Below are positions 42,184 to 51,823 of a DNA stretch of 64,000 nucleotides, in pieces. How positions within the stretch are numbered: the stretch's first letter is position 1; each line of letters starts with the position of its first letter. Location: positions 1-64,000 of the forward strand of contig CAZUCI010000005.1 in NCBI GenBank assembly GCA_964619485.1, in the 5' to 3' direction. A program made the position numbers and the translations under genes. The notes below the pieces were generated by a model. The model saw only the letters and a list, made by a program, of their open reading frames with translations. It was not told where the DNA came from and did not search any database. Source of the DNA: UBA2882 sp964619485 (GTDB taxonomy: Bacteria; Bacillota; Clostridia; Lachnospirales; Lachnospiraceae).

Positions 42184-43539
42184 ATGCATAAAGAAGCTTA
42201 CCCAACACAATATGATAAAATGACAAAAATGCCGGTTTCAAAACTGATTTTACTGCTTGGTCTTCCAAGTACTATTTCCATGCTCATTACCAATATTTAT
42301 AATATGGTAGATACCTTCTTTGTCGGAAAGCTTGGAACCAGTGCAAGCGGTGCTGTGGGAATTGTTTTTGGAATTATGGCTATTCTGCAGGCCTTTGGTT
42401 TCCTGTTTGGTCACGGTGCCGGAAGCCAGGTCGCCAGGCGTCTGGGAGCTCACGATGAAAAGGCCGCTAATACTGCCGCCTCCATCTCCGTTTTCTGCTC
42501 CTTCAGTACAGGCTTACTTTTAACCATATCCGGGCTTCTTTTTTTAACTCCCATCCTCCATCTGATGGGCAGCACAAAAACCATTCTGCCCTTTGCCAGA
42601 GCCTATGCACTGTGCATTTTTATTGCAGCTCCTTTTATTATGTCCAGTTTTACCATGAATAATATTTTGCGATACGAAGGGAAGGCTAACCTTGGTCTCA
42701 TTGGAATGGGCGCAGGCGCCATATTAAATATGATTTTAGATCCGATTCTGATGTTTCAATTTGATTTGGGGATTCTGGGAGCCGGTATTTCCACCGCTTT
42801 TTCCCAGATTGTTGGATTTATAATTTTGATTGCACTGTTTCAGTCTCCCAAAACACAATGCACCTTTTCCATAAAAGAAATTCGTTCTCTTCCCCAGGAA
42901 ATTGCAGGCATCCTCTACAATGGGCTTCCCAGTCTGGTACGTCAGGGAATGAACAGTATTTCTACTATGCTGCTAAACGGTCAGGCCGCACTTTACGGTG
43001 ATGCTGCTGTCGCCGCCATGAGCATTGTCAACCGAATTGCATTTTTCATTTTCGCGGTAGGTCTGGGAATTGGTCAGGGATTTCAGCCTGTTGCAGGCTT
43101 CAATTATGGTGCCGGAAAATATAAAAGAGTCAAAGACGGCTATGGTTTCACATTACTTTTAGGGGAACTATCTCTCGGTATTTTTGCCATTCTCGGGATG
43201 TGCGTTTCAGGCCATGTCATTGGCATCTTCCGTGATGACCCTGCCGTTATCGCCATCGGAAGTACTGCACTTTTTATCCAGTGTGCAGCCATCTTCTTTC
43301 ACCCTTTTTCCGTCTGCACGAACATGCTGCTGCAGAGTACCGGAAAAGGCGGGCAGGCTTCCTTTACCGCATTACTAAAAAGCGGACTTTTCTTCATTCC
43401 GCTGATTTTACTTTTACCACATTTTCTTGGCATACTGGGCATTCAGATTGCCCAGCCTATTGCAGATGTATTGACCTTTTTTGCCAATATTCCCTTTGCG
43501 ATTCATTTCTTTAAGACTCTGCCAAAGGAAAAGGATTAG
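42184..43539 (+). CDS. MATE family efflux transporter
   Basis: A protein of 451 residues with about twelve spans and the opening MPVSKLILLLGLPSTISMLI followed by NMVDTFFVGKLG, the clostridial MATE signature. A GIGQGFQPVAGFNYGAGKY stretch in the second half is typical. A TATAAT box at about 42139 with an AT-rich upstream region serves as promoter; AGAGGCG is the ribosome binding site. It is not closely similar in sequence to the MATE at 23426. Confidence 0.93.
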   Translation: MHKEAYPTQYDKMTKMPVSKLILLLGLPSTISMLITNIYNMVDTFFVGKLGTSASGAVGIVFGIMAILQAFGFLFGHGAGSQVARRLGAHDEKAANTAASISVFCSFSTGLLLTISGLLFLTPILHLMGSTKTILPFARAYALCIFIAAPFIMSSFTMNNILRYEGKANLGLIGMGAGAILNMILDPILMFQFDLGILGAGISTAFSQIVGFIILIALFQSPKTQCTFSIKEIRSLPQEIAGILYNGLPSLVRQGMNSISTMLLNGQAALYGDAAVAAMSIVNRIAFFIFAVGLGIGQGFQPVAGFNYGAGKYKRVKDGYGFTLLLGELSLGIFAILGMCVSGHVIGIFRDDPAVIAIGSTALFIQCAAIFFHPFSVCTNMLLQSTGKGGQASFTALLKSGLFFIPLILLLPHFLGILGIQIAQPIADVLTFFANIPFAIHFFKTLPKEKD

Positions 43540-43540
43540 C

Positions 43541-43855
43541 TCACTGCTGTTTATACAATCTTTCCGCATAGCTCAACAGCTTATTCTGATTCCGCTTATC
43601 CAGCCGGCTATTGATTTCAGCCAAAGCTGTCAGCCCATTCTTTTCATCAGATAGTCCCAGCAGATAATCCACACTGCAGTGAAATATCTTTGAAAGCTCA
43701 ATCAACACTTCTGTTGGAATATCCCGTCTTCCAATTTCATAATAAGAATAGGATGCCTGGCTGCAGTTCAGCAGCTTTGCAACGTCCGACTGAGACATAT
43801 CTGCATCTTCTCTCAAATCACGAATATGCTGGTATTTACAATTATGTTCTAACAT
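43541..43855 (-). CDS. XRE family helix-turn-helix regulator
   Basis: A protein of 104 residues. The N-terminal Cro/CI-type helix-turn-helix (about 8-66) reads LREDADMSQSDVAKLLNCSQASYSYYEIGRR in pieces, with VDYLLGLSDE closing the domain. The short C-terminus is helical (LDKRNQNKLLSYAERLYKQ). GGAG precedes the ATG. A palindrome upstream at 43890-43904 is a candidate autoregulatory site. Convergent with the MATE gene, one base apart. Confidence 0.9.
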   Translation of the reverse strand: MLEHNCKYQHIRDLREDADMSQSDVAKLLNCSQASYSYYEIGRRDIPTEVLIELSKIFHCSVDYLLGLSDEKNGLTALAEINSRLDKRNQNKLLSYAERLYKQQ

Positions 43856-43889
43856 ATGCCTGCTCCAATCCTGCTAAGATAAAGCAAGT

Positions 43890-43904
43890 ATATGTAAAAC
43901 ATAT
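43890..43904. promoter_or_regulatory. Candidate operator of the XRE regulator
   Basis: ATATGT-AAA-ACATAT is a perfect 6-bp inverted repeat about 35 bases upstream of the XRE start codon, a typical distance for autoregulation by this family. Confidence 0.45.
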
Positions 43905-43992
43905 TGTTCTATTGATTTATAAAACATTTTGTTTTTGTTTTTATATGGATATTTATAATCTTATATCAGTTGCGGACGTTAAAATGTAAAAA

Positions 43993-44030
43993 GCTCCAAA
44001 TGCATATAAAAGTATCAATGCACTTGGAGC
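43993..44030 (-). terminator. Terminator after the nuclease gene at 44064
   Basis: The stem GCTCCAA-GTGCAT/ATGCAT-TTGGAGC (one mismatch) with a 12-base loop is followed by TTTTTAC on the minus strand. Confidence 0.85.
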
Positions 44031-44063
44031 AAATTTCTATTATTCAGCTATCTTTCCAATAAA

Positions 44064-45047
44064 CTACATTTTCTGTTTTGCTTCCAGTTCGTTCAAGCGC
44101 TTTTGCAAAAGCTGTATATTCCTATTTGACTCTTCCAATTGAACTTTCAACTTAGCAACCGTCTCCTCTGCACTTTTTCGAATCTCTGCAAGCTCTTTTT
44201 CCGTCTTTTCTCTCTCCAATTGCATTCCGTATTCAATTAAATGCTCTCCGTTTATAGACATTTGTTTTATCTCCTCCCGTAATGCTTCATTTTTTGAAAA
44301 ATCTATGTATTCCCTGACCTCTTCAATATTATAGAATATTCCATGGAGAAATTTCAAAATTTCAGCAACATTATCCTGAACTGATTCTCCAAGCCGGATA
44401 ATAACCATATCCATTAAATCGAAACAGCTTTTATCAGGCTTTACCTTACCTATATTTTTCTTATTGGCAATTCCGTAATAGGATATGGTGTTTTTCAGAA
44501 ATTGTGGAACTCCGCCCACACAGATAAAAATGCAGTAGGCCTTCTCCAGTTTGTTGTAATTACTCTTCTTGTTTACCACATCCAGCTGGGAACTGATCAT
44601 TCTGGAAAGATTATAGATTCCTCTCTTTTCCAGTGGATACCCCGGATAATAATTTCCCTGCAGCTCTACATCTATATGGATATGAATCTTTTTCTTTTCC
44701 GGCTTTAGTACACTGAACAGCACGTCGAAGGTCAAATTTGCCTCATTCACCGACGACTGAACCGTATTTTCTCCGATTATTCTTGTGTCAGCATCTGCTC
44801 CGATCGGCGTCTCATTGGAAATTGAACCATCCTCAATAAAGCTCATAATCTTAGTGACAGAATACTCGGAATATTCCGGTATCGCGTATTTCAGAATATT
44901 CGCCAGGACCTCTTTGTAGGATAAAACCTTTTTCCCGGCTTCATCGTACCACAGCTGACCGGAATTTTGATAAAGTGCGTGTTCTAATCCAAGCGTTCCA
45001 ATTACTTTTTCACTGCATACTACAGCATTTCCAGTTTCTTTTGACAT
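44064..45047 (-). CDS. PD-(D/E)XK (Rpn-type) nuclease family protein
   Basis: A protein of 327 residues from MSKETGNAVVC (45047, after AAAGGAGGACAG); a longer in-frame reading is not supported. The nuclease core is visible as FDVLFSVL with an aspartate, then the beta strand IHIHIDVELQGNY that supplies the E-x-Q motif. This is followed by YPLEKRGIYNLSRM. The C-terminus (about 270-327) is a coiled coil. It belongs to the same broad superfamily as the nucleases at 3006 and 4426 but a different branch. Confidence 0.8.
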   Translation of the reverse strand: MSKETGNAVVCSEKVIGTLGLEHALYQNSGQLWYDEAGKKVLSYKEVLANILKYAIPEYSEYSVTKIMSFIEDGSISNETPIGADADTRIIGENTVQSSVNEANLTFDVLFSVLKPEKKKIHIHIDVELQGNYYPGYPLEKRGIYNLSRMISSQLDVVNKKSNYNKLEKAYCIFICVGGVPQFLKNTISYYGIANKKNIGKVKPDKSCFDLMDMVIIRLGESVQDNVAEILKFLHGIFYNIEEVREYIDFSKNEALREEIKQMSINGEHLIEYGMQLEREKTEKELAEIRKSAEETVAKLKVQLEESNRNIQLLQKRLNELEAKQKM

Positions 45048-45313
45048 TTCCTGTCCTCCTTTGATTGTTTCGCAGGAGAATATCTGTAATCTTCTCGTAC
45101 AAATTCTCTCTGCTTTTGTTAATGGGATTAAAAGCATTGAAAATTCTACGATATGCCGATTGGCAGTTTTAGAAACGAATACTCGTTGTAAGATAAATAT
45201 AAAATATATGCTTTGAGCGTATTCTATCACACGCTTTTACATTTGTAAATATTCTTTTACGGTTTAATTTACCGATTTAACTTACAGTCTTAATTTTTAT
45301 TTTTTTCTATACC

Positions 45314-46117
45314 TTATTTGCACTGATCATACAGCTTCTTTGCCCAAATACATAAAAGCACACATCCAACGGTAATCCAGATTTCTGACACCACCATGGA
45401 TATTACACCTCTCTGCATCAGTGCTGCACTTAAGTCGATTGCTGCATGGGCTAAAACCGCCCAAAGTAAAAATATTTTCTTATTTTTAGTAATTCCATAG
45501 AAAACAACCATTGTAAGTGAAATATGAATTCCCATACAGAGAACCCGTTCAAATACAGTCAAAAATGCTGCTAAGCCATTAAATCCAGCCACTGTACCGG
45601 CTACTGTCGTAAAAGAAGCCAGACTTTCCGGGGTTGCTCCCAGTGCAGTCATTGCTGCATCGAATCCCTGACTCTGAATCATCACGCCGATAACCAGATA
45701 ATTGACTATCGTCATGAGTGAGATCAAATAAACCTCAATACCGCCATGTCCGATGCCGTACATAATTGCATTTTCCCTGGTCTTATTTTTCTTAATCAGA
45801 TATTTCATGATGATGAATCTTCCCACCTCTTCAAAAATACCTGCCATAAAAATACCATAAAGCACATATGCAACGGTATGTCCATTGATAAACCTTGAAA
45901 CCGGATTATTGCCTACAATACAAAACATATGTACCCCAAGCTCAAGTACTCTGGCTGAAACTGCAAAGCCCAGTGCACCAAATACCATCCAGGACAGCCT
46001 GGTCTGTTTTCCCTTCATCTTTTTCCATACAATCACATAAATTACCGGTAAAATCAACAGTACAATTGCTGCAATTGCCAATGAAATAATTGTTCCCTGT
46101 GTAATTTCTGTTTCCAT
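45314..46117 (-). CDS. YhfC-like intramembrane protease family protein
   Basis: A membrane protein of 267 residues with about seven or eight spans. GIFEEVGRFIIMKYL carries the E-E-x-x-R motif and GIGHGGIEVYLI a histidine; later FERVLCMGIHISLTM and AVLAHAAIDL add two more histidines. This pattern matches YhfC, related to CPBP-type intramembrane metalloproteases. Substrate unknown. GTGGGGAATG precedes the start; the gene has its own promoter. Confidence 0.8.
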   Translation of the reverse strand: METEITQGTIISLAIAAIVLLILPVIYVIVWKKMKGKQTRLSWMVFGALGFAVSARVLELGVHMFCIVGNNPVSRFINGHTVAYVLYGIFMAGIFEEVGRFIIMKYLIKKNKTRENAIMYGIGHGGIEVYLISLMTIVNYLVIGVMIQSQGFDAAMTALGATPESLASFTTVAGTVAGFNGLAAFLTVFERVLCMGIHISLTMVVFYGITKNKKIFLLWAVLAHAAIDLSAALMQRGVISMVVSEIWITVGCVLLCIWAKKLYDQCK

Positions 46118-46181
46118 GTTTCATTCCCCACTTTCTCTCATAAAACTCCTGTGACTTTTTTTATATCCTTGTGACATCTTT

Positions 46182-46244
46182 ATCATACAAATCCTCTCCC
46201 CAAATTTCAATGGATTCGTACGACACATTATGATATTTAATATC
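46182..46244 (-). promoter_or_regulatory. Promoter and palindrome upstream of the YhfC-like gene
   Basis: On the minus strand, TTGAAA (46210-46205) and TATGAT (46187-46182) are 17 bases apart. Upstream, GATATT-T-AATATC (46232-46244) sits inside a 25-base imperfect palindrome, a possible activator or repressor site. Confidence 0.55.
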
Positions 46245-46272
46245 GTTATGCGATACTTTCCAAGCTTTGTTC

Positions 46273-47574
46273 TCACACCAAATACTTCTGAATCATCTCA
46301 TCAGTTACACAATGCTGTTTCATGATTTCGCTGTAGAAGCTTCCGCTTTTTCGTATGGTTTTCTCACCGGTATCATAGTTGTATGCCACAAGACCAAACC
46401 TGGCACTCTCTCCCTCGGCCCACTCAAAGTTGTCCATAAACGTCCAATGATAGTAGCGCTTTACAAAGGGTAAATCTGAAATCATATAAAGATGTGCATA
46501 GATATATTTTGCCCGAAAAGCATCGCGGCTGTCACAGGTTCCATTTTCTGTGATAAAAATATCCTTTCCGTAGCGTTTATAGCATTCCCTGCACAGGCGT
46601 CTTATCCCCTTGGGATAAATCTCCCAGCCCAGATCATTGACGAAAACATTACTGTCTGTCTCATAGTGAAGGTTAAATACTACATTTCTGGTATAATAAT
46701 TGATCCCGATAAAATCATAAAAGATGCCCTGCCTTTTGCCGGCACATCCAAGCGGAAAATCAAATTTTCCAAATGCCATGGCATCCATGACAGCCCACTG
46801 AAATCCCCTCATAAAAAAGGCAGCCTCAGTGCGGTTAATGGCGCTCTCCTTCTTCCTTGGGTCAAAAGCAATCAGATGATTTGCAAAGCCGACCCTGCAC
46901 CCGGGAATCATTTCATGCAGGATTTTATAGGCCTCTATATGGCATTTTGCCATATTTCGAAGCACCGCTATCGTCTCCGCAAAATTCTTTTTGGCAGGCG
47001 GCCACACTCCAAACAAATATCCGTTGACTGCATAAATATTAGGCTCATTAATGGTGCAGAATTCGTCAGCAATTTTTCCCAGATGCTCTGCCACATAGCA
47101 GGTGTATTCAGAAAAATAACGTACACTGTCTGCCCTTTCAAAGCCGCCCCTTTTCTCAAACCATAGCGGATTGGAAAAGTGATGCAACGTCACAAGCGGC
47201 TTGATTCCATGCTTTTTCAGCTCACAGATTTCCTCGCTGTAATGCGCGATGGCTGCTTCGTCAAATTTTCCTTCCTCCGGTTCAATACGACTCCACTCAA
47301 GAGAAAAGCGATAAACCTCCACATTCATTTGTTCCATAAGTGCCGTATCTTCCCTGAAGTGTTCATAATGATCATTGGCACGAAGGGAATTGGTTCCATC
47401 CTTTACATTTCCTTTTTTCATGGAGAATGCATACCAGGAATTGTTTTTGTCGCCACCCTCAATCTGTGTTGCCGCCGTCGCAACACCCAGCTTTAATTCC
47501 GGTGGAATTTCAAAGCTTCTAATCTGTTTTGTTTTCACATTCTGCTTTATCTTCCTGCTCTGCTTTTTCTCCAT
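46273..47574 (-). CDS. Glycoside hydrolase family 1 beta-glycosidase
   Basis: A cytoplasmic protein of 433 residues, no signal peptide. LKLGVATAATQIEGG is the N-terminal GH1 signature, CTINEPNIYAV carries the acid/base glutamate and IFITENGTCD the nucleophile. YHWTFMDNFEWAEG near the end completes the active site. It probably hydrolyses beta-linked disaccharides such as cellobiose; unphosphorylated versus 6-phospho substrates cannot be separated here. The start at 47574 has AAGGGAAT upstream and overlaps the end of the cation transporter gene by 56 bases. Confidence 0.92.
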   Translation of the reverse strand: MEKKQSRKIKQNVKTKQIRSFEIPPELKLGVATAATQIEGGDKNNSWYAFSMKKGNVKDGTNSLRANDHYEHFREDTALMEQMNVEVYRFSLEWSRIEPEEGKFDEAAIAHYSEEICELKKHGIKPLVTLHHFSNPLWFEKRGGFERADSVRYFSEYTCYVAEHLGKIADEFCTINEPNIYAVNGYLFGVWPPAKKNFAETIAVLRNMAKCHIEAYKILHEMIPGCRVGFANHLIAFDPRKKESAINRTEAAFFMRGFQWAVMDAMAFGKFDFPLGCAGKRQGIFYDFIGINYYTRNVVFNLHYETDSNVFVNDLGWEIYPKGIRRLCRECYKRYGKDIFITENGTCDSRDAFRAKYIYAHLYMISDLPFVKRYYHWTFMDNFEWAEGESARFGLVAYNYDTGEKTIRKSGSFYSEIMKQHCVTDEMIQKYLV

Positions 47575-48538
47575 ATTCCCTTGTATCCCCCTTCTCTTTT
47601 CTCGGATTCACATGCACCATACAGTGCTTGACCTGTGAAAATTCCTTCTCCATGACTGCGTGAACCTGCTCTGCAATGGCATGCGCCTCCTCCAGCGTCT
47701 TTCCTCCATCCATGGCAATTTCAACATCCACATAAATTTTAGCACCGAACAGTCTGGTTTTGATTTCGTCTATATCGTCCACTCCCGCCTGCTCTAAAAT
47801 CATGTTTTTCATAGCATCAATTTCATCCTGTGAACAGGACTTATCAATCATTTTATCTACTGCATCTTTAAAAATGTCATAGGCTGCTTTTTCAATAAAA
47901 ATGCAGATTCCCACGCTGGCCACAGGGTCTAATAGTGGAAATCCCATTCTTGCACCGAGAATACCAATAAATGCTCCCACAGAGGACAACGCATCTGAGC
48001 GATGATGCCACGCGTCAGCCATCAGTGCTCCGGAATTGATTTTCTTTGCAGCTGCTCTGGTATACCAGTACATCCACTCCTTGATTCCAACGGAAAGCAC
48101 TGCTGCAATTAAGGTCATTGCCTCAGGGATTTCCAGACTACTTTCTTCCCCCAAAATCTCCTTCATTCCCGCCACGCCAATACCAAGGCCGGTAACTGCC
48201 AGAATTACTGCAAGCACAATGGACGCCACGCACTCCAGCCTTTCATGACCATAGGGGTGCTCCTGATCTGACTTGCGTTCTGAAACGGTCACGCCGATCA
48301 TGACAATAAAGGTACTGAAAACATCCGATGCAGAATGCACTGCATCAGAAATCATGGCACCGGATTTTCCAATGATTCCGGCAAGTAATTTCAGGATGGA
48401 TAAAAGCAGATTGATGACAATACTGACTATAGACACGCGCATGGCAATTTTTGCCTCACTGCTCATCCCTGCCTGATTTGAATGCGTCTTTTTTTTTTGA
48501 TTTACGGCCTTAAGCTTTATTTTTTCTTTCTGTTCCAT
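47519..48538 (-). CDS. Cation diffusion facilitator family transporter
   Basis: A protein of 339 residues with six spans. The metal-site motifs ISDAVHSASD (span 2) and MADAWHHRSDALSS (span 5) are typical of zinc/manganese/iron efflux proteins. The cytoplasmic C-terminal domain (about 215-310) is followed by a variable Lys/Glu-rich tail. Metal identity is uncertain. AAGGGGAGG precedes the start. The last 56 bases overlap the GH1 gene. Confidence 0.93.
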   Translation of the reverse strand: MEQKEKIKLKAVNQKKKTHSNQAGMSSEAKIAMRVSIVSIVINLLLSILKLLAGIIGKSGAMISDAVHSASDVFSTFIVMIGVTVSERKSDQEHPYGHERLECVASIVLAVILAVTGLGIGVAGMKEILGEESSLEIPEAMTLIAAVLSVGIKEWMYWYTRAAAKKINSGALMADAWHHRSDALSSVGAFIGILGARMGFPLLDPVASVGICIFIEKAAYDIFKDAVDKMIDKSCSQDEIDAMKNMILEQAGVDDIDEIKTRLFGAKIYVDVEIAMDGGKTLEEAHAIAEQVHAVMEKEFSQVKHCMVHVNPRKEKGDTREYGEKAEQEDKAECENKTD

Positions 48539-48704
48539 AGTCGTTACCTCCCCTTAAGATAACTCACGGCACAAACATCGTTCTATCATTTTGTTCCAAA
48601 AGTGAATTGCATTAATCTAGCATATGAACGCCGGGCTGTCACGGTGTCTGATTATTGTTTTTTCTATATTCTAATTTATATAGTTTTATTTCAATAAACT
48701 TATG

Positions 48705-50744
48705 TCAGAAAAAATATTTCCCATCCACACTGCTGTTTCCAACAAAAAGCTCTTTCCACGCTCCTTCACAGCGCAAAATAACTTTCTTTTTCTCCCCAGG
48801 CTTCAGAAAAACCCGCTGAAAGCCCTTTAATGTTCTTATTTTTCTTTCCCCTTTGCCTTCTGTAATATCTGCATAAACCTGCACAACCTCTGCTCCTGCC
48901 ATTTTTCCGCAGTTTTCCACCTGCACAGAAACACAGGTGGACTGTTCCTCTTTCCATGACGTAATTTCACTGATTTGAAATTCGGTATAGCTTAATCCAT
49001 AGCCAAAAGGAAAAAGAGGTTCTCTGTTGTTCTTTTGTAAAAGGGTGTAGCCGTGAAAATAATCGTAGGTCTGCTCCTTCGCTGCCCAATCAATTTCTGG
49101 AAGCTCCGATTCCTCCCGGGGAATTACAAAGGGCAGTTTTCCACCTGGATTCACGATTCCAAAGAGTATCTCCCCTAAGGCTGTTCCGCCTTCCATTCCC
49201 GGATAATATGCAAACAGAATGGCTCCGACCTTATCACACCACTCTTTCATGAGAATGGTACTTCCTCCCATCAAAACGACAGCTGCATCCTTTCTGACAG
49301 AAGCGACTGCCTCTATCATGGCAAGCTCTTCTTTTTTCAATGACAGAGAAGCTCTGTCACCTCCCATGTATGCCGAAAACATAGACGGATCATCCGCCTT
49401 CACATATTCTCCCTCGTCGCGATAATCATTTCCGGCAACAATGATAACCGTATCTGCTTCCTTTGAAAGTCTCCGGCAATGAGCTGCACTTTCACCGGAA
49501 TAATAGACAACCTCTGCCTCTGTGGCGGCTCTCCTGATTCCCTCTAAAAGTGTTACCACGTAGGGCGCATACACCCGGCTGGAACCGCGGTCTCCGGAAT
49601 TTTCCATATCAGCAAGTCTTCCCAGAACTACAATTTTACCCTTTGCGCGTTTCCCTTTCAGAGGAAGAATCCCATCACTGTTTTTTAAAAGTGTAATTCC
49701 CTCTCTTGCACTTTCCAGCGCAAGCTCAGCATGAACAGGGTGCTTTTTGGTATCATCCTTCTCAATCACAGCCTCATGGGCAAGCAGTGTCCTGATAATT
49801 CGAAGTGCCGCATCGTCGATTACAGACTCAGGCACTTTTCCCTCCCGCACAGCTGTCACAAGGTTTTCCCCATAGAAACTGGTATTTGGCATTTCCATAT
49901 CTAGTCCACCATTTGCACCGGCCACGGTATCCTTCAGCCCCCAGTTAAAATCGCAGAGAACAAAACCGTCAAAGCCCCAGCTTTCCTTCAATACATTCCG
50001 AAGCAGATAGCTGTTATGTCCACACATTACGCCCTGATAGGAATTGTAAGCACTCATCACTGCCCCTGCTCCTGCATCAATACATTTCTTAAAATGAGGC
50101 AGAAAAATTTCCTGTTCTGTCTTTTTATCACAGGAAATATTGACTTCAAATCTGGAATTTTCCATGGAATTAAACGCGAAATGCTTTACACAGGCAATCA
50201 CGCCCCTGCTTTGTACACCCCGGACAAGTGCAGCACCCATCTCCCCGAGGTGGCAGGAATCCTCACCATAGGTCTCCTGCGCTCTTCCCCAGCCTGGATG
50301 ATAAGGTAGATTGACACAGACACCACCAAAGAGATTGCCGCCAAAGGCCAGTATCTCCTCGGCAATTGCCTCACCAATTCTCTGTTCCAGCTCCCTGTCA
50401 AAGGTCGCTCCTCTGAGAACAGTAACGGGAAAGCAGGTTGCCTGTCCTCTTCCACAGACTACACCTCTTGTCCCGTCAGCAAACCTCATGGATGGAATCC
50501 CTTTGTCTTCCAGGTTTCCAGCCCGATAAACCGTTTCATTATAGTGCGTCTTGCGCTTATTCAAAATTGCTGCCCGAACCTCTTCCAGCGTCATGCTTCC
50601 ACCCATGAGAGAAATTTTTTCCTCCAGGGTCAGAGCCTGCAGCTTTTCCTTCGCCTCCCCATCGAACTGCATTCTGAATGCTTTCCAATCAAAATTTTCG
50701 TTTCCCGCTTTATCCGGCATTAGAGAAAAGGAACTTTCTTTCAT
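48705..50744 (-). CDS. Glycoside hydrolase family 3 protein
   Basis: A cytoplasmic protein of 679 residues, no signal peptide. The N-terminal barrel has RFADGTRGVVCG, a KHFAFNSMENSR segment and FVLCDFNWGLKD, where the aspartate is the expected nucleophile. The alpha/beta sandwich follows (LLKNSDGILPLKG ... GNDYRDEGEYVKADD). A fibronectin-III-like domain ends the protein (FPFGYGLSYTEF onward). GH3 enzymes release glucose or xylose/arabinose from oligosaccharides. The ATG overlaps the AraC-type regulator stop by 4 bases, so the two are coupled. Confidence 0.92.
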   Translation of the reverse strand: MKESSFSLMPDKAGNENFDWKAFRMQFDGEAKEKLQALTLEEKISLMGGSMTLEEVRAAILNKRKTHYNETVYRAGNLEDKGIPSMRFADGTRGVVCGRGQATCFPVTVLRGATFDRELEQRIGEAIAEEILAFGGNLFGGVCVNLPYHPGWGRAQETYGEDSCHLGEMGAALVRGVQSRGVIACVKHFAFNSMENSRFEVNISCDKKTEQEIFLPHFKKCIDAGAGAVMSAYNSYQGVMCGHNSYLLRNVLKESWGFDGFVLCDFNWGLKDTVAGANGGLDMEMPNTSFYGENLVTAVREGKVPESVIDDAALRIIRTLLAHEAVIEKDDTKKHPVHAELALESAREGITLLKNSDGILPLKGKRAKGKIVVLGRLADMENSGDRGSSRVYAPYVVTLLEGIRRAATEAEVVYYSGESAAHCRRLSKEADTVIIVAGNDYRDEGEYVKADDPSMFSAYMGGDRASLSLKKEELAMIEAVASVRKDAAVVLMGGSTILMKEWCDKVGAILFAYYPGMEGGTALGEILFGIVNPGGKLPFVIPREESELPEIDWAAKEQTYDYFHGYTLLQKNNREPLFPFGYGLSYTEFQISEITSWKEEQSTCVSVQVENCGKMAGAEVVQVYADITEGKGERKIRTLKGFQRVFLKPGEKKKVILRCEGAWKELFVGNSSVDGKYFF

Positions 50745-51670
50745 ACAGGCTCCTCCTTTATAATATCCTGAAGAAGCTTTTTCACCTCAAAAGCCTCAAA
50801 ATCAAGATAACCCCGAAGCTCATGATTTTCATTCACAATACTTCCGCTTTCCCGGAACTCCTTCGGCGTCACACCAGTTTCCTGTCTGAACATACGATAA
50901 AAGGTCTTTTCAGAGCCAAAGCCGCAGGCATCCAGGATATAGCTCATGGTCTTATTGGTATTTTTCAGCAGCTCCTTTGCCTTATCCATTCTCAACCTGT
51001 CTACGATTTCCTTGCCGGTTACCCCAAGCGTCTGCTTCAGATTGCGGTCAAGGGTTTTTCTGCTTACGCCAAACTCGTGACAGGTCATTTCTGCAAGCTG
51101 CTCCTCCGACAGATTATTTTCCAGATATTCAATGATGGAAACTGTCAGCTGCTCATCGCTTCTGGAACGTTTATCTCTAAAGCGCACATCATAAACCACA
51201 TAATCAAATAAATCAGCGATGAGCCCGCAGGCCTCTGCCCGAACCCGGAATTGTGCATGCTTTTCCTCTCTCATACTCTGATAGACGATTTTTGCCATTC
51301 TTTTATAAAAATGCGAAAAGCCGCAGGATGGCTCTTCCTCATCCGTACTGTTCAGATAAAAAAGGAGCTCCGATGGATCGCTTTCATCTGACACAAACAA
51401 ATCCGGTCTCATCTGGACAAGCATACACAGGTTTTCCTCCTCACCAGTGCTGTCTATGGCATGGATGACATTGGAATTCACCAGCAGAAGATCTCCCTTT
51501 TTCAGGCAGACAAGCTCAGACTGAACTCGAACTGTAATGCTTCCCTTTAACACCCCAATTAACTCATATTCATTATGCCAGTGAAAGGCACTGCTTTGAA
51601 TAGGTGCTACAAATGCATTTACAAATCTGGATGGATTTTCATTGATACTTTCATAGATTGAATATGGCAT
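50741..51670 (-). CDS. AraC family transcriptional regulator
   Basis: A protein of 309 residues from MPYSIYESI (51670, after GGGGAGGG). The N-terminal cupin-like sugar-sensing domain (about 15-150) contains FHWHNEYELIGVLKG. The C-terminal double helix-turn-helix (about 195-290) ends with YILDACGFGSEKTFYRMFRQ and TGVTPKEFR. It is translated just ahead of the GH3 gene and is the likely regulator of this glycan region. A TATAAT box lies near 51727. Confidence 0.92.
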   Translation of the reverse strand: MPYSIYESINENPSRFVNAFVAPIQSSAFHWHNEYELIGVLKGSITVRVQSELVCLKKGDLLLVNSNVIHAIDSTGEEENLCMLVQMRPDLFVSDESDPSELLFYLNSTDEEEPSCGFSHFYKRMAKIVYQSMREEKHAQFRVRAEACGLIADLFDYVVYDVRFRDKRSRSDEQLTVSIIEYLENNLSEEQLAEMTCHEFGVSRKTLDRNLKQTLGVTGKEIVDRLRMDKAKELLKNTNKTMSYILDACGFGSEKTFYRMFRQETGVTPKEFRESGSIVNENHELRGYLDFEAFEVKKLLQDIIKEEPV

Positions 51671-51750
51671 AACACCCTCCCCAAAACATGGCCTGCTTTT
51701 TGCCTGCTTTTTTACTTTTCTTCTATTATAAGCTGTTTGCACCCACAAAG

Positions 51751-51784
51751 AAAGCCCCAGATGTTCCCACATCTGAGGCTTTTC
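51751..51784 (-). terminator. Terminator after the GPH transporter gene
   Basis: The stem AAAGCC-CAGATGT/ACATCTG-GGCTTT (one bulge) with a 4-base loop and T residues after it lies 40 bases beyond the transporter stop and just before the AraC promoter. Confidence 0.85.
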
Positions 51785-51823
51785 CTTATTTCCTAAACCA
51801 TGCCGTCGGCCCGGTTTAAGCTC

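Noticed and set aside
48539..48704. Metal riboswitch upstream of the cation diffusion facilitator gene
   Set aside because: A short GACAGCCCGG stretch drew attention but no supporting stems for a NiCo or yybP-ykoY element were found.
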